Positions 27,102 to 35,670 of a stretch of 64,000 nt of DNA are shown one piece after another. How positions within the stretch are numbered: position 1 is the stretch's first letter; each line of letters opens with the position of its first letter. Position numbers and translations under genes: made by a program. The DNA lies in assembly GCF_016817355.1 (NCBI RefSeq), contig NZ_JADOTT010000001.1, positions 420,062 through 484,061 on the forward strand. Reading direction: 5' to 3'. This DNA is from Maricaulis parjimensis. Its GTDB lineage: Bacteria; Pseudomonadota; Alphaproteobacteria; Caulobacterales; Maricaulaceae. The notes under the pieces were generated by a model. That model made no database searches. It saw only the letters and a program-made list of their open reading frames with translations, and was not told the origin of the DNA.

Positions 27102-28436
27102 ATGAGCGCGCAAGACAGCAATCCTGCCGCCTCCGGTGCCGACACCCCGCCGACGCGGGAGGCGGAACAGGAGTCCGGGCTTGATATCCTGACATTCGGC
27201 TGCCGGCTGAATGCCTGGGAAAGCGAAGTCATGCGCAAGCATGCCCGCGAGCAGGGCCTGACCAATACGATCCTGGTCAATACCTGCGCCGTGACCAATG
27301 AGGCCGTGCGCCAGGCACGCCAGCACATCCGCCGCGCCCGCCGGGACAATCCGGACGCCCAGATCATCGTCACCGGCTGTGCCGCCCAGGTCGACCCGGA
27401 CATGTTCGGGAAAATGCCCGAAGTGAACCGGGTGATCGGCAATGATGACAAGCTGAAAGCGGAAACCTTCAAACCGGCCGACCTGCTGGGCGGAACGGAG
27501 AAGGTGCGCGTCAATGACATCATGAGCGTGCGCGAGACCGCCGGGCACCTGGTCGAGGGCATGGAGGGCCGCGCCCGCGCCTATGTCCAGGTCCAGAATG
27601 GCTGCGACCATCGCTGCACCTTCTGCATCATTCCCTTCGGTCGCGGTAATTCACGCTCGGTGGCCGCCGGTGAAGTGGTCGACCAGATCAAGACGCTGAC
27701 CGATGCCGGTCATTCCGAAGTCGTGCTGACCGGGGTCGACCTGACCTCCTGGGGTGAGGACCTTCCGGGAACGCCGAAACTGGGCCGTCTGGTCCAGGCC
27801 ATCCTGAAACATGTGCCGGACCTGCCGCGCCTGCGCCTGTCCTCAATCGACGCGATCGAGATCGATGACGCCCTGTTCGAGGCCGTGACCGGCGAAGCGC
27901 GCGTGGCGCCCTATCTCCATCTCTCCCTGCAGGCCGGCGATGACATGATCCTCAAGCGCATGAAGCGCCGCCATTTGCGCGATGACGCGATTGCGCTGTG
28001 CTCGCGCCTGAAGGCCGCGCGGCCGGAGATCGCCTTTGGTGCCGACATGATCGCCGGCTTTCCGACCGAGACCGAGGCGATGTTCGAGAATTCGGTGAGA
28101 CTGGTGGACGAGTGCCAGCTGGCCTATCTCCATGTCTTCCCCTTCTCGCCGCGTCCCGGCACGCCGGCCGCGCGCATGCCGCAGCTTGATCGGGCCGTTG
28201 TGAAAGACCGGGCCAACCGTCTTCGCGGCGTGGCGGATGCCGCACTGGCCCGCCATCTCGACCGCATGATCGGTCTGGAACGCGCCGCCCTGGTGGAGAA
28301 GCCGGGCTTTGCCCGTGCCGCGAATTTCGCCAGCATCCGCATTCCTGAAGCGGACGTGCCGCGACCCGGCGCCCTTGTCGATATCGAGATCACCGGGCAT
28401 GACGGGAAAGAACTTCAAGGGGTTATTGCCGGATGA
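27102..28436 (+). CDS. mtaB: tRNA t6A37 methylthiotransferase MtaB
   Basis: A 444-residue radical-SAM enzyme of the MiaB/MtaB class that adds the methylthio group to t6A37 in tRNAs for ANN codons. The N-terminal domain has three conserved cysteines (FGCRLNAWES, NTCAVTNEAV, TGCAAQVDP). The radical-SAM cluster is CDHRCTFC at 168-175. The RLSSIDAIEID-type start of the next domain also matches MtaB. The ATG at 27102 was chosen because the upstream TTG-started extension is not homologous. Its stop overlaps the start of ftsY (ATGA). Confidence 0.93.
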   Translation: MSAQDSNPAASGADTPPTREAEQESGLDILTFGCRLNAWESEVMRKHAREQGLTNTILVNTCAVTNEAVRQARQHIRRARRDNPDAQIIVTGCAAQVDPDMFGKMPEVNRVIGNDDKLKAETFKPADLLGGTEKVRVNDIMSVRETAGHLVEGMEGRARAYVQVQNGCDHRCTFCIIPFGRGNSRSVAAGEVVDQIKTLTDAGHSEVVLTGVDLTSWGEDLPGTPKLGRLVQAILKHVPDLPRLRLSSIDAIEIDDALFEAVTGEARVAPYLHLSLQAGDDMILKRMKRRHLRDDAIALCSRLKAARPEIAFGADMIAGFPTETEAMFENSVRLVDECQLAYLHVFPFSPRPGTPAARMPQLDRAVVKDRANRLRGVADAALARHLDRMIGLERAALVEKPGFARAANFASIRIPEADVPRPGALVDIEITGHDGKELQGVIAG

Positions 28437-29362
28437 GCGAGAAAAAACCGGGCTTCTTCTCCCGCCTGGCGCAGGGGCTGGCACGCTCGTCCAACAAGCT
28501 GGGCGAAAGCGTCACGGCGATCTTCACCAAGCGCAAGCTGGATTCAGCCGCGCTGGAAGAGCTGGAAGACGCCCTGATCGCCGCCGATCTGGGTGCCCAG
28601 ACCGCCATGCGCGTCACCGACCGGCTCGCCAAGGACCGTTTCGACAAGGAAGTCACGGATGAAGAAGTCCGCGAAGCCCTGGCAGACGTGGTCGCGGAAA
28701 GCCTGACCCCGCTGGAAAAGCCGCTGGAGCTGAGCGGTGAGCGCCCGCAGGTCGTGGTCTTTGTCGGCGTCAACGGGTCCGGCAAGACGACCACGCTGGG
28801 CAAGATTGCCGTCAAGCTGAAGCGCGAGGGCCGCAATCCGATCCTCGCCGCGGGCGACACCTTCCGCGCAGCCGCCATCGAACAGGTCTCGGTCTGGGGT
28901 GAGCGGGCCGGTGCGCCGGTCATCAAACGGGAAATCGGCGCCGATGCGGCGGGCCTGGCTTTTGACGCCATCGAACAGGCCCAGCGCGACGGGCATGACA
29001 TGGTGCTGATCGACACGGCCGGCCGGCTGCAGAACAAGGCCGAGCTGATGGACGAGCTGCGCAAGGTCATTCGCGTCATCAAGAAGAAAATGCCCGACGC
29101 CCCACACCATGTGATCCTGGTTCTGGATGGCACGGTCGGTTCGAATGCGGTCTCCCAGGCCGAAGCCTTCCTGGAAGCCTCCGACGTCACCGGCGTGGTG
29201 ATGACCAAGCTGGACGGCACGGCCAAGGGCGGCGCCCTGGTCCAGGTGGCCGAGAAATTCCAGCTGCCCATCCATTATATCGGGATCGGCGAAGGTGAGG
29301 CGGATCTTCAGCCTTTCTCCGCGCGTGATTTTTCCCGCGCCCTGGCCGGGCTGGACAGCTAG
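28433..29362 (+). CDS. ftsY: Signal recognition particle receptor
   Basis: A 309-residue SRP receptor GTPase that docks ribosome-SRP complexes at the inner membrane. An N-terminal basic stretch (SEKKPGFFSRLAQGLARSSNK) replaces the long acidic A domain of E. coli, as is usual in alphaproteobacteria. The NG domain has GVNGSGKTT at 112-120, the conserved AAGDTFRAAAIEQ loop, DTAGRLQNK from residue 194, and TKLDGTAKGGA. All GTPase motifs are intact. It overlaps mtaB by four bases and is followed after three bases by a transporter gene. Confidence 0.97.
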   Translation: MSEKKPGFFSRLAQGLARSSNKLGESVTAIFTKRKLDSAALEELEDALIAADLGAQTAMRVTDRLAKDRFDKEVTDEEVREALADVVAESLTPLEKPLELSGERPQVVVFVGVNGSGKTTTLGKIAVKLKREGRNPILAAGDTFRAAAIEQVSVWGERAGAPVIKREIGADAAGLAFDAIEQAQRDGHDMVLIDTAGRLQNKAELMDELRKVIRVIKKKMPDAPHHVILVLDGTVGSNAVSQAEAFLEASDVTGVVMTKLDGTAKGGALVQVAEKFQLPIHYIGIGEGEADLQPFSARDFSRALAGLDS

Positions 29363-29365
29363 TCC

Positions 29366-30214
29366 ATGGAGGCGGTCCCGCCCTGGGCCGTCCTGGCCAT
29401 GCTGGGCTCGGCCCTCACCCATTCCGGCATGACGCTGCTGACCAAGCGGGCCAAGGACAAACTCGTCTTTCGTGGTCTGACCCTGGGCTTTGTCGGCCTG
29501 GCCTTCCTGCCCTGGCTGCTGACCCAACCCCTGCCGAGCTGGGAGGTGTGGCGTTTCCTGATCGCCGGGGCAGTGGTGATCTGGGCCTTCAACATGCTGC
29601 TGATCGCCGCCTTCACCGAGGGCGAGATGAATCTGGCCTATCCAGTGATGCGCGGCAGCGCCCCGGCCCTCGCTGCCATCGTGGCCTTCATCTTCTTGGG
29701 CGAAACCATCTCCACCGGGCAGATGCTGGGACTGGCCATCGCGACCACCGCCCTGATCGGCTTCGCCTGGCCGGAAAAGGACGGGAAACCCAAGCTGAAG
29801 CTCATTGTGCTGGCCCTGTCCGCGGCTTGCATGACGGCCGCCTACAGCGTGATCGATGCGGCCGGCGTGCGCGAGAGCGGCCGCGTGCTGGTCTATCTGG
29901 GCTGGTTCTTTGTCCTGTCCGTCGTGACAATCCTGCCCACGGCGATGATCCGGAGGGGCAAGGACTTCTGGGCCGCCGCCCGGCAGGAGGCTCGGCCGGC
30001 CCTGTTCTCGACCGTGTTCAACACCTCAACCTATGGCCTGGCCCTGCTGGCCTACGCCCATGCCCCGGTTGCGCCAATGGCGGCTTTGCGTGAGACCTCC
30101 ATCGTTTTCGGGGCCATTCTGGCTGCCCTGGTCCTGAAAGAGAGTTTCGGCCTACGGCGCATCGCCCTTGCAATCTGCCTCGCAGGCGGGCTCGTATTGC
30201 TACAAGTCATGTAG
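29366..30214 (+). CDS. EamA/DMT-family transporter
   Basis: A 282-residue protein with about ten membrane helices in two EamA-type repeats. The start of helix 3-4 (AFTEGEMNLAYPVMRGSAPALAAI) and its counterpart in the second half (ALLAYAHAPVAPMAALRETSIVFGAILA) are the classical DMT signature positions. It likely exports or imports a small metabolite across the inner membrane; the substrate is not readable. It starts three bases after ftsY and is followed by the yciB gene after 18 bases, so the four genes mtaB-ftsY-DMT-yciB probably form one operon. Confidence 0.85.
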   Translation: MEAVPPWAVLAMLGSALTHSGMTLLTKRAKDKLVFRGLTLGFVGLAFLPWLLTQPLPSWEVWRFLIAGAVVIWAFNMLLIAAFTEGEMNLAYPVMRGSAPALAAIVAFIFLGETISTGQMLGLAIATTALIGFAWPEKDGKPKLKLIVLALSAACMTAAYSVIDAAGVRESGRVLVYLGWFFVLSVVTILPTAMIRRGKDFWAAARQEARPALFSTVFNTSTYGLALLAYAHAPVAPMAALRETSIVFGAILAALVLKESFGLRRIALAICLAGGLVLLQVM

Positions 30215-30232
30215 GCGTTCAGGAGACAAGAT

Positions 30233-30880
30233 TTGGCCCAGACCCAGAAAACCAGCGAGCAGTCTTCGCGCCTGCTCATTGATGCCGGGCCGATCGGCGT
30301 CTGGATCATCGTCTACAATGTGATGCGCCGCATTGCCGAGGATGATGCGATCTATTGGGGAACCGGCGCCTACATGATCGCGGCCGTGATCGCCCTTGTC
30401 CTGTCGATCCGGCAGGAAAACCGCATACCGCCCATGCTGGTCTTCACGACCGTGATCGTACTCGGCTTCGGCGGGATCGGCATTTGGCTGCAGGATCCGA
30501 TTTTCATCTACATCAAGCCAACCATCATCAATCTCTTCCTGTCCTACATGATCCTGGTCGGACTGGCCTTCGGCGCCAATGTCTGGAAAGTCTTCTTCAG
30601 CCATATCTTCGAACTGACGGACCGCGCCTGGACGCTTCTGGCCATTCGCTGGGCCATCTGGTTCCAGGTCCTCGCCGGGCTCAACGAGGTGATGTGGCGG
30701 CACATCACAGACAGTGTCGTGCCGGAAAGCGCGCGCTGGTTTGCGGGGCTGAACCTGTCTGAAGCCTTCTGGTCCAACGCCAAGCTGGGCGTCATGGTGT
30801 TGAGTGTCCTGTTCGCGGCTTCGCAAATGCCGCTCATCCTCAAAAACCAGCCCAAAAAGGACGAAACGGCAGGTGTTTGA
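30233..30880 (+). CDS. yciB: YciB/IspA-type inner-membrane septation protein
   Basis: A 215-residue protein with five to six membrane helices of the YciB (intracellular septation protein A) family. Typical features are GPIGVWIIVYN near the start, IYWGTGAYMIA, the IYIKPTIINLFLSYMI segment and AWTLLAIRWAIWF-x-NE. It helps maintain envelope integrity and cell division. The gene starts with TTG, and AGGAG sits seven bases before it. In alphaproteobacteria yciB often follows ftsY, as here. Confidence 0.88.
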   Translation: MAQTQKTSEQSSRLLIDAGPIGVWIIVYNVMRRIAEDDAIYWGTGAYMIAAVIALVLSIRQENRIPPMLVFTTVIVLGFGGIGIWLQDPIFIYIKPTIINLFLSYMILVGLAFGANVWKVFFSHIFELTDRAWTLLAIRWAIWFQVLAGLNEVMWRHITDSVVPESARWFAGLNLSEAFWSNAKLGVMVLSVLFAASQMPLILKNQPKKDETAGV

Positions 30881-30964
30881 AGGCGACATTCCGTGCTCGG
30901 ACAAATGTCATTTTGGCGTTATAAATCCGCACTAGGATGATGTTGTGATCAGCCGGAGCCCGCC

Positions 30965-31579
30965 ATGTCTCAGGATCAGAGAAAAGCTGAAACCTTCGAG
31001 CTGACCGACTCGCCCGGCCACCTGCTTCACCGGGCCCAGCAGTTTGCGGCCGAACGTTTCACCAAGGCCATGTCCTCTGCCAAGCTGACCCAGCGTCAGT
31101 TCGCCGTCCTGCATGCCACGGGCGCTCAGGAGGGCCTGACCCAGACCGAGCTGGTCAAGGCCACGGGCATCGACCGCTCCACCTTGGCCGAGCTGGTTGC
31201 CCGCATGGTGCGCAATGGCCTGCTGGAACGGGAAAAGCTTCCTGATGATGCCCGCGCCAATGCGGTCCGCCTGACCGATGACGGCCGCGCCCTGCTCGAA
31301 GCGGCCACTCAAGGCGCCCAGGAAGCGGACAAGCTGATCCTCTCTGCCCTGCCGAAGAACAAGCGGGCGAGCTTCCTGGAAACCCTGCGCCGGATCGCCG
31401 ACACGCTGGAAAAGGGCGAGGAAGACGCCAAGAAAGCCAAGCTGAAGGCCAAGGAAAAGAAGAAAAAGGCCAAGAAGAAGGCCAAGGAAAAAGCCAAGGC
31501 CAAGGCCAAGAAAGCTGAGAAGAAAGCCAAGAAGGCGAAAAAGGCCGAACGCGCCACCGCCTCCCAAGCCGCGGAGTAG
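30965..31579 (+). CDS. MarR-family regulator with a lysine-rich tail
   Basis: A 204-residue protein. Residues 10-150 are a winged-helix MarR domain: LTQRQFAVLHATGAQEGLTQTELVKATGIDRSTLAELVARM is the DNA-reading part and LPDDARANAVRLTDDGR the wing. The last 54 residues (151-204) are almost only Lys, Ala and Glu, with no acidic patch large enough to balance the charge. The tail should bind DNA or RNA non-specifically and may be disordered or helical. MarR proteins normally end near residue 150, so it is an unusual extension. The target genes are not evident. Confidence 0.8.
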   Translation: MSQDQRKAETFELTDSPGHLLHRAQQFAAERFTKAMSSAKLTQRQFAVLHATGAQEGLTQTELVKATGIDRSTLAELVARMVRNGLLEREKLPDDARANAVRLTDDGRALLEAATQGAQEADKLILSALPKNKRASFLETLRRIADTLEKGEEDAKKAKLKAKEKKKKAKKKAKEKAKAKAKKAEKKAKKAKKAERATASQAAE

Positions 31580-31597
31580 GCTCAGCCTCAATTGCGC

Positions 31598-32110
31598 TCA
31601 GCCCCGGCGCGCCTCGCGCTCCAACGCCGGATAGATCCGGTTTCTCAACACATCCGCCGTGATCGGCCCCGGCCAACGCACCAGGATGTCGCCATCGCGC
31701 GAGATCACCAGGGTTTCCGGTGCGCCTGAAATCTGCAGGGCCAGGGCCGCATGCCCGTCCGGGTCCTGCATGATGCCGGCATAGGGATTGCCCAGCTCAG
31801 CCAGGAAAGCATTGGCCGCCTCCGGCTCGTCCCGCCAATTGATCCCGTAGACCGGAATGCCCTCGGCCCGCAATGCCAGCAGGACCGGATGCTCAATCCG
31901 GCAGGGCGCACACCAAGACCCCCAGACATTGAGCAGATAGGCGCCCTCGACCTCGGCCAGGTCAAATCCGGCCTGACCCTCCAGAGGCTCCAGAACGAGT
32001 TCCGGCAGGGGTTCGCGCGGCGCTTGGTAGGTCTGATACCAATTCCAGGCGAGCACGCCGGAAAGTCCGGCGATCGCCAGAATGGCCAGGATGCGCAGGA
32101 CGCGCATCAT
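31598..32110 (-). CDS. ccmG: Cytochrome c maturation thioredoxin CcmG
   Basis: A 170-residue thioredoxin-like protein anchored by an N-terminal helix (LRILAILAIAGLSGVLAW). The active site is WCAPC with Cys67 and Cys70, preceded by the family-typical NVWGSW. It keeps apocytochrome cysteines reduced for heme attachment in the periplasm. Its ATG overlaps the ccmD stop (ATGA), so ccmC-ccmD-ccmG form a coupled unit. Confidence 0.93.
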   Translation of the reverse strand: MMRVLRILAILAIAGLSGVLAWNWYQTYQAPREPLPELVLEPLEGQAGFDLAEVEGAYLLNVWGSWCAPCRIEHPVLLALRAEGIPVYGINWRDEPEAANAFLAELGNPYAGIMQDPDGHAALALQISGAPETLVISRDGDILVRWPGPITADVLRNRIYPALEREARRG

Positions 32111-32262
32111 GCCTCGTCTTCTTCCAGACGGCGCAGACGCTCAACCGCAGCCCGGCGCTCGGCGAGCGCGAAAATCACCAGTCCGGACAGGGCCAGGACT
32201 GAGAGGCCCCAGGCCGGCCAGATGAAGGCGGCATAGCCGCCCATGGTCCAGAATTCGCTCAT
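32107..32262 (-). CDS. ccmD: Heme exporter small subunit CcmD
   Basis: A 51-residue protein too short to stand out among reading frames. One hydrophobic helix (GGYAAFIWPAWGLSVLALSG) is followed by a charged, helical tail ending in LRRLEEDEA, the usual CcmD layout. It overlaps ccmC and ccmG by four bases each (ATGA). CcmD stabilises the CcmABC heme-release complex with CcmE. Confidence 0.88.
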   Translation of the reverse strand: MSEFWTMGGYAAFIWPAWGLSVLALSGLVIFALAERRAAVERLRRLEEDEA

Positions 32263-33017
32263 GCCAGCTCTCCCGGTTCAGCCTGGGACTGGCGGGCTTC
32301 CCGCAATTTGCGGCGTTCCAGCTGGCGCGCCTTCTGGATCAGGGTGCGCGAACGGAGCCGGTAAAACACCAGGAAAGCGGCCAGCATCGTATAGGCCAAT
32401 GCCATGATGCCCAGTGGCCAGAGCTGGCTGGAATGGATGGTCGGACCATCCAGGCGGATCACCGAGGCCGGCTGGTGCAGGGAGGACCACCAGTCCACCG
32501 AGAATTTCACAATGACCAGATTGACGATCCCGGCCATCGCCAGCACGGCCGCCGCCCGCGCGGCCTGCTGGGCGTCTTCCAGCGCGCTGCGCAGCGCCAT
32601 ATAGCCCAGATAGACCAGGAGCAGGACCAGGACGGATGTCATCCGCGCATCCCATTCCCACCATGTTCCCCACATCGGCTTGCCCCAGAGCGAGCCCGTG
32701 ATGAGGGCAAGAATGGTGAAAACCGCCCCGATCGGCGCCATGACTTCCGCCGCGGCATCCGCCAGCGAGTGGCGCCAGACGAAATAGACGAAACTGGCAA
32801 TCGCCATCGCCAGATAAAGCGCCATCGCCATATAGGCGGCCGGCACATGGACATACATGATCCGGATGGTTTCACCCTGCTGGTAGTCCGGCGGGGAGCC
32901 GAAGAAGGCCAGCCAGATGCCCGCCGCCAGCAGGAGCAGGGTCAGCACGCCCAGGACCGGGATCACCCGGCGGGCCAGACCGTCAAAACGCTGCGGATTG
33001 GAAAAGTAGGACAACAT
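32259..33017 (-). CDS. ccmC: Heme exporter/handling protein CcmC
   Basis: A 252-residue membrane protein with six helices. The tryptophan-rich heme motif WGTWWEWD is at 116-123, with MYVHVPAAY (His57) and SLHQPAS (a second His) at conserved places. It loads heme onto CcmE. The ATG at 33017 was chosen because the frame continues open to 33944 only as a shadow of the opposite-strand gene. It overlaps ccmD by four bases. Its upstream gap of 105 bases must hold its own promoter, because ccmB is cut off from it by a plus-strand gene. Confidence 0.93.
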   Translation of the reverse strand: MLSYFSNPQRFDGLARRVIPVLGVLTLLLLAAGIWLAFFGSPPDYQQGETIRIMYVHVPAAYMAMALYLAMAIASFVYFVWRHSLADAAAEVMAPIGAVFTILALITGSLWGKPMWGTWWEWDARMTSVLVLLLVYLGYMALRSALEDAQQAARAAAVLAMAGIVNLVIVKFSVDWWSSLHQPASVIRLDGPTIHSSQLWPLGIMALAYTMLAAFLVFYRLRSRTLIQKARQLERRKLREARQSQAEPGELA

Positions 33018-33122
33018 GCTTGGCTGATTACTTCCAGACGCGCCGATGGGCAACTGCGACGGATATACGCTGCATCCAAAACCCTCCTTCCGGGCATCCC
33101 AAAGCGAAAAGGGGGATGTTCC

Positions 33123-34196
33123 ATGCTGCGATTGATCACACTCGGTCTGGCCCTGGGCCTGGCGCAACCGGCTACGGCGCAGGAGTTTGAGCCCATGGCA
33201 CCGCGCGACCAGGTCTGGGGCGTGGATGGCGAGCCGACACAAATCGCCGTGCTGGGCACGATGCATTTGCGCAATCTGGACCCGTTCGACCCGGACTGGG
33301 CCGGACCCGTGGTTGACCGGCTGGCTGAGTGGGAGCCGGACCTCATCCTGATCGAGCAATTGCCGGCCGGCGAGCTGGCCATGATGCAGGCCGACCCGGC
33401 CTATGCGGACACGCTGGCCAGTTTCGGCGAACGCGCCATTACCCTGTCCGAAGCCGCCCAGGCCTCGCTGGGCATCAGCCGGCCGGAGGCCCGGGATCAG
33501 CTGGCAACGGATTATGACCCGGGCACTGGAGCCGCAGGCCGCCGCCAGCGCGCCGCCCTTCACCTGGCCGACATGGATCCGGTCTCGGCCCTGGTTCAAT
33601 GGCTTTACCTGTCCGAAGCCGGGCAGATCGCCGCTGACGGTTTGACGGCGGAACTCGTCGAGGCCCTCGAGCGCGAGGCCGCACGCCAGAATGAAACGAC
33701 CTTGTTTGCCGCCGACCTGGCCCATCGTCGGGGTCTGGATCGCGCCTTTCCCTTTGACAGCCACGCCGACAAGGCAGGCTTCCTCGCTGATATCGAAACC
33801 ATCATGACGGCCTTCTCGCAAAGCCAGGTGATGACCGAGACCATGTCCGGTGAGGCGATGGCACAAATGCAGGCCCCCACGCAGGGGATCGATAGCGCTG
33901 ATGCGCTGCTGGAAGCCTTGCGCACAATCAACAGCTCCGAACATGCCGCGCTGGATGTCCAGGTCCAGTGGTCCTCTTTCACGGGTGCCGACATGAATGG
34001 TCTGGGCCGTTCACGCGTGGCCTATTGGGAGGCCCGCAATCTGCGCATGGCTGCCCATGCCCGCGAGATCATGGCGCGTTATCCCGGTTCACGCGTGCTG
34101 ATAATTGTCGGCTCATCCCACAAGGCCTTCCTGGACGATATTCTGGCCCGGTCCATGGATGTCGAAATCGTGGACAGCCAGAGCCTGCTGGACTGA
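33123..34196 (+). CDS. Secreted DUF5694 (TraB/GumN-like) protein
   Basis: A 357-residue exported protein (MLRLITLGLALGLAQPATAQ signal). The core starts IAVLGTMHLRN and later VLIIVGSSHKAFLDDIL, matching DUF5694, a branch of the TraB/PrgY/GumN fold thought to be metallopeptidase-like. It lies between ccmC and ccmB on the opposite strand, and its stop directly abuts the ccmB stop. Function unknown. Confidence 0.78.
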   Translation: MLRLITLGLALGLAQPATAQEFEPMAPRDQVWGVDGEPTQIAVLGTMHLRNLDPFDPDWAGPVVDRLAEWEPDLILIEQLPAGELAMMQADPAYADTLASFGERAITLSEAAQASLGISRPEARDQLATDYDPGTGAAGRRQRAALHLADMDPVSALVQWLYLSEAGQIAADGLTAELVEALEREAARQNETTLFAADLAHRRGLDRAFPFDSHADKAGFLADIETIMTAFSQSQVMTETMSGEAMAQMQAPTQGIDSADALLEALRTINSSEHAALDVQVQWSSFTGADMNGLGRSRVAYWEARNLRMAAHAREIMARYPGSRVLIIVGSSHKAFLDDILARSMDVEIVDSQSLLD

Positions 34197-34868
34197 TCAG
34201 CCGAGCCGCGAGCGGATCGCGCCGGCAATGCCGAACGGGGCCAGGGCGATCGTCCCCAGCGAGATGGCCGCCGTCAGGCCCAGATTGGCCAGCGCCCGCT
34301 CATCGCCCTCAAATCCGGCCCGTCCGGCACCGGCGGCGAAGATCAGCACGGGCACCATGAGCGGCGTGGCGATCAGGGCGATCAGCAGACCACTGCGACG
34401 CACACCGGCCGCCAGAGCACCGGCAAACCCGGCCAGCAGGACCAGGGCGGGGATGGCGGCGGCCAGCGCGGCCGCCAGCATCAGGCTGGAGGCCAGTGGC
34501 ACGCCATACATCAACCCGCCCAGCAGCGCGATGAAGGGCAGGGGCCAGAGCGTGGCGATACCCTGCCCCAGCGTCTTGGCCAGGCTGAGCAAGGGCAACC
34601 CCACTGGCAGGAGGGCGTAGAGGTCGAGCGTGCCATCCACGAAATCATCGCCATAGAGGCGCTCGGCTGATTGCAGAACAGAGAGCAGGGCGGCAAATCC
34701 CATGAGACCGGGACCCGCTGATGACAGAAGGTCAGGATCCGGCCCGATGGCCAGGGGCGCCAGGGTGATGGCCGCCAGGAAAAAGGCCGCGGGACCTGCC
34801 GGTCCGCCACCGCCCGCCCAGGCCAGGCGCGCCTCGCGCCCGAATATCGCCAGCAATCCCCCCATCAT
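34197..34868 (-). CDS. ccmB: Heme exporter membrane subunit CcmB
   Basis: A 223-residue membrane protein with six helices. The N-terminal REARLAWAGGGG and the hallmark FVDGTLDLYALLPVGLPLLSLAKTL match CcmB, the channel partner of the CcmA ATPase. The ATG overlaps the ccmA stop (ATGA). Its stop lies directly beside the stop of the convergent DUF5694 gene with no spacer. Confidence 0.93.
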   Translation of the reverse strand: MMGGLLAIFGREARLAWAGGGGPAGPAAFFLAAITLAPLAIGPDPDLLSSAGPGLMGFAALLSVLQSAERLYGDDFVDGTLDLYALLPVGLPLLSLAKTLGQGIATLWPLPFIALLGGLMYGVPLASSLMLAAALAAAIPALVLLAGFAGALAAGVRRSGLLIALIATPLMVPVLIFAAGAGRAGFEGDERALANLGLTAAISLGTIALAPFGIAGAIRSRLG

Positions 34869-35473
34869 GATGCCGCCTTGAGGGCCAGATGCTGCACATC
34901 CGGCCAGTCCAGGGCCTGGTGGGTCGCGGCCAGTACAATACCGCCACGCGCGCGATGCCAGGCCACCAATTGCGCCAGTCGTTCTCGTCCCGCCCCGTCC
35001 AGCGGTCCGGCCGGCTCATCAAGCAGCCAGAGCGGGCGGTTGGCCAGCGCCATCCGGACAAGCCCGGCCCGGCGCTGCTGGCCGCGCGACAATTGTCCCG
35101 CGGGCCGGTCGATCAGGGGTTCGATATCCATCCGCCGCATCAGCGGGAGGATGGTTTTGCGCGAGGTACCGTGAATATCCGCCCAGAATCGCAGTGCTGC
35201 GCGCAGGCTTTCGCCAGGCTTGAGCCCGTCGGAATGGCCCAGCCAGGCAATAGCGTCCTCGACGGGTTCTTCGCAGGCGATCTGGCCGGTATCGGGCCGT
35301 ACCAGACCCGCCAAAGCACGCATCAGCGTGGTCTTCCCGGTCCCGTTTGCGCCTGTCAGCAAAAGCGCTTCGCCCGGTTTCAGGGCAAAGCTGATCGCCT
35401 CCACCAGCCGCAATCCGCCGCGTGACAGGGCCAACCCGTGAACACTCAGGGAGACCGCCGGGAAAGGCGTCAT
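34865..35473 (-). CDS. ccmA: Heme exporter ATPase CcmA
   Basis: A 202-residue ABC ATPase. Walker A is GANGTGKTT, the signature LSRGQQRRAG and Walker B LWLLDEPAGPLDGAG. With CcmB it drives release of holo-CcmE in cytochrome c maturation. The ATG at 35473 gives a protein of the usual CcmA length (about 200 residues); codons upstream in the same frame, including ATG at 35503, do not resemble the family. No strong ribosome site is visible for either. Confidence 0.9.
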   Translation of the reverse strand: MTPFPAVSLSVHGLALSRGGLRLVEAISFALKPGEALLLTGANGTGKTTLMRALAGLVRPDTGQIACEEPVEDAIAWLGHSDGLKPGESLRAALRFWADIHGTSRKTILPLMRRMDIEPLIDRPAGQLSRGQQRRAGLVRMALANRPLWLLDEPAGPLDGAGRERLAQLVAWHRARGGIVLAATHQALDWPDVQHLALKAAS

Positions 35474-35554
35474 GGCGGGAAAATCGGTCGGACGATCGAG
35501 CATGCCAGCATGTCGCCCGACACTGCCCATCTCGTCAACGCACGGAACGCCGCA

Positions 35555-35581
35555 TTGCAGCGGGCGCGGACACCGGCTAAA
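35555..35581 (+). promoter_or_regulatory. Predicted acnA promoter, Caulobacter-like
   Basis: TTGCAG is followed after exactly 15 bases by GCTAAA. The elements and spacing equal those before mdh. Transcription would start about 80 bases before the acnA ATG. Confidence 0.4.
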
Positions 35582-35670
35582 ACCCCGCCAAAACATACGG
35601 CCAACTTGAATTCGGCCCCCTCCCACCCGGGCAAATTCCTGCCCCAACCTGCCAAATGAGGACGACGCAT

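Noticed and set aside
33018..33944. N-terminal extension of ccmC over the divergent gene
   Set aside because: The extension is antisense to the DUF5694 gene; CcmC proteins begin at the ATG at 33017.
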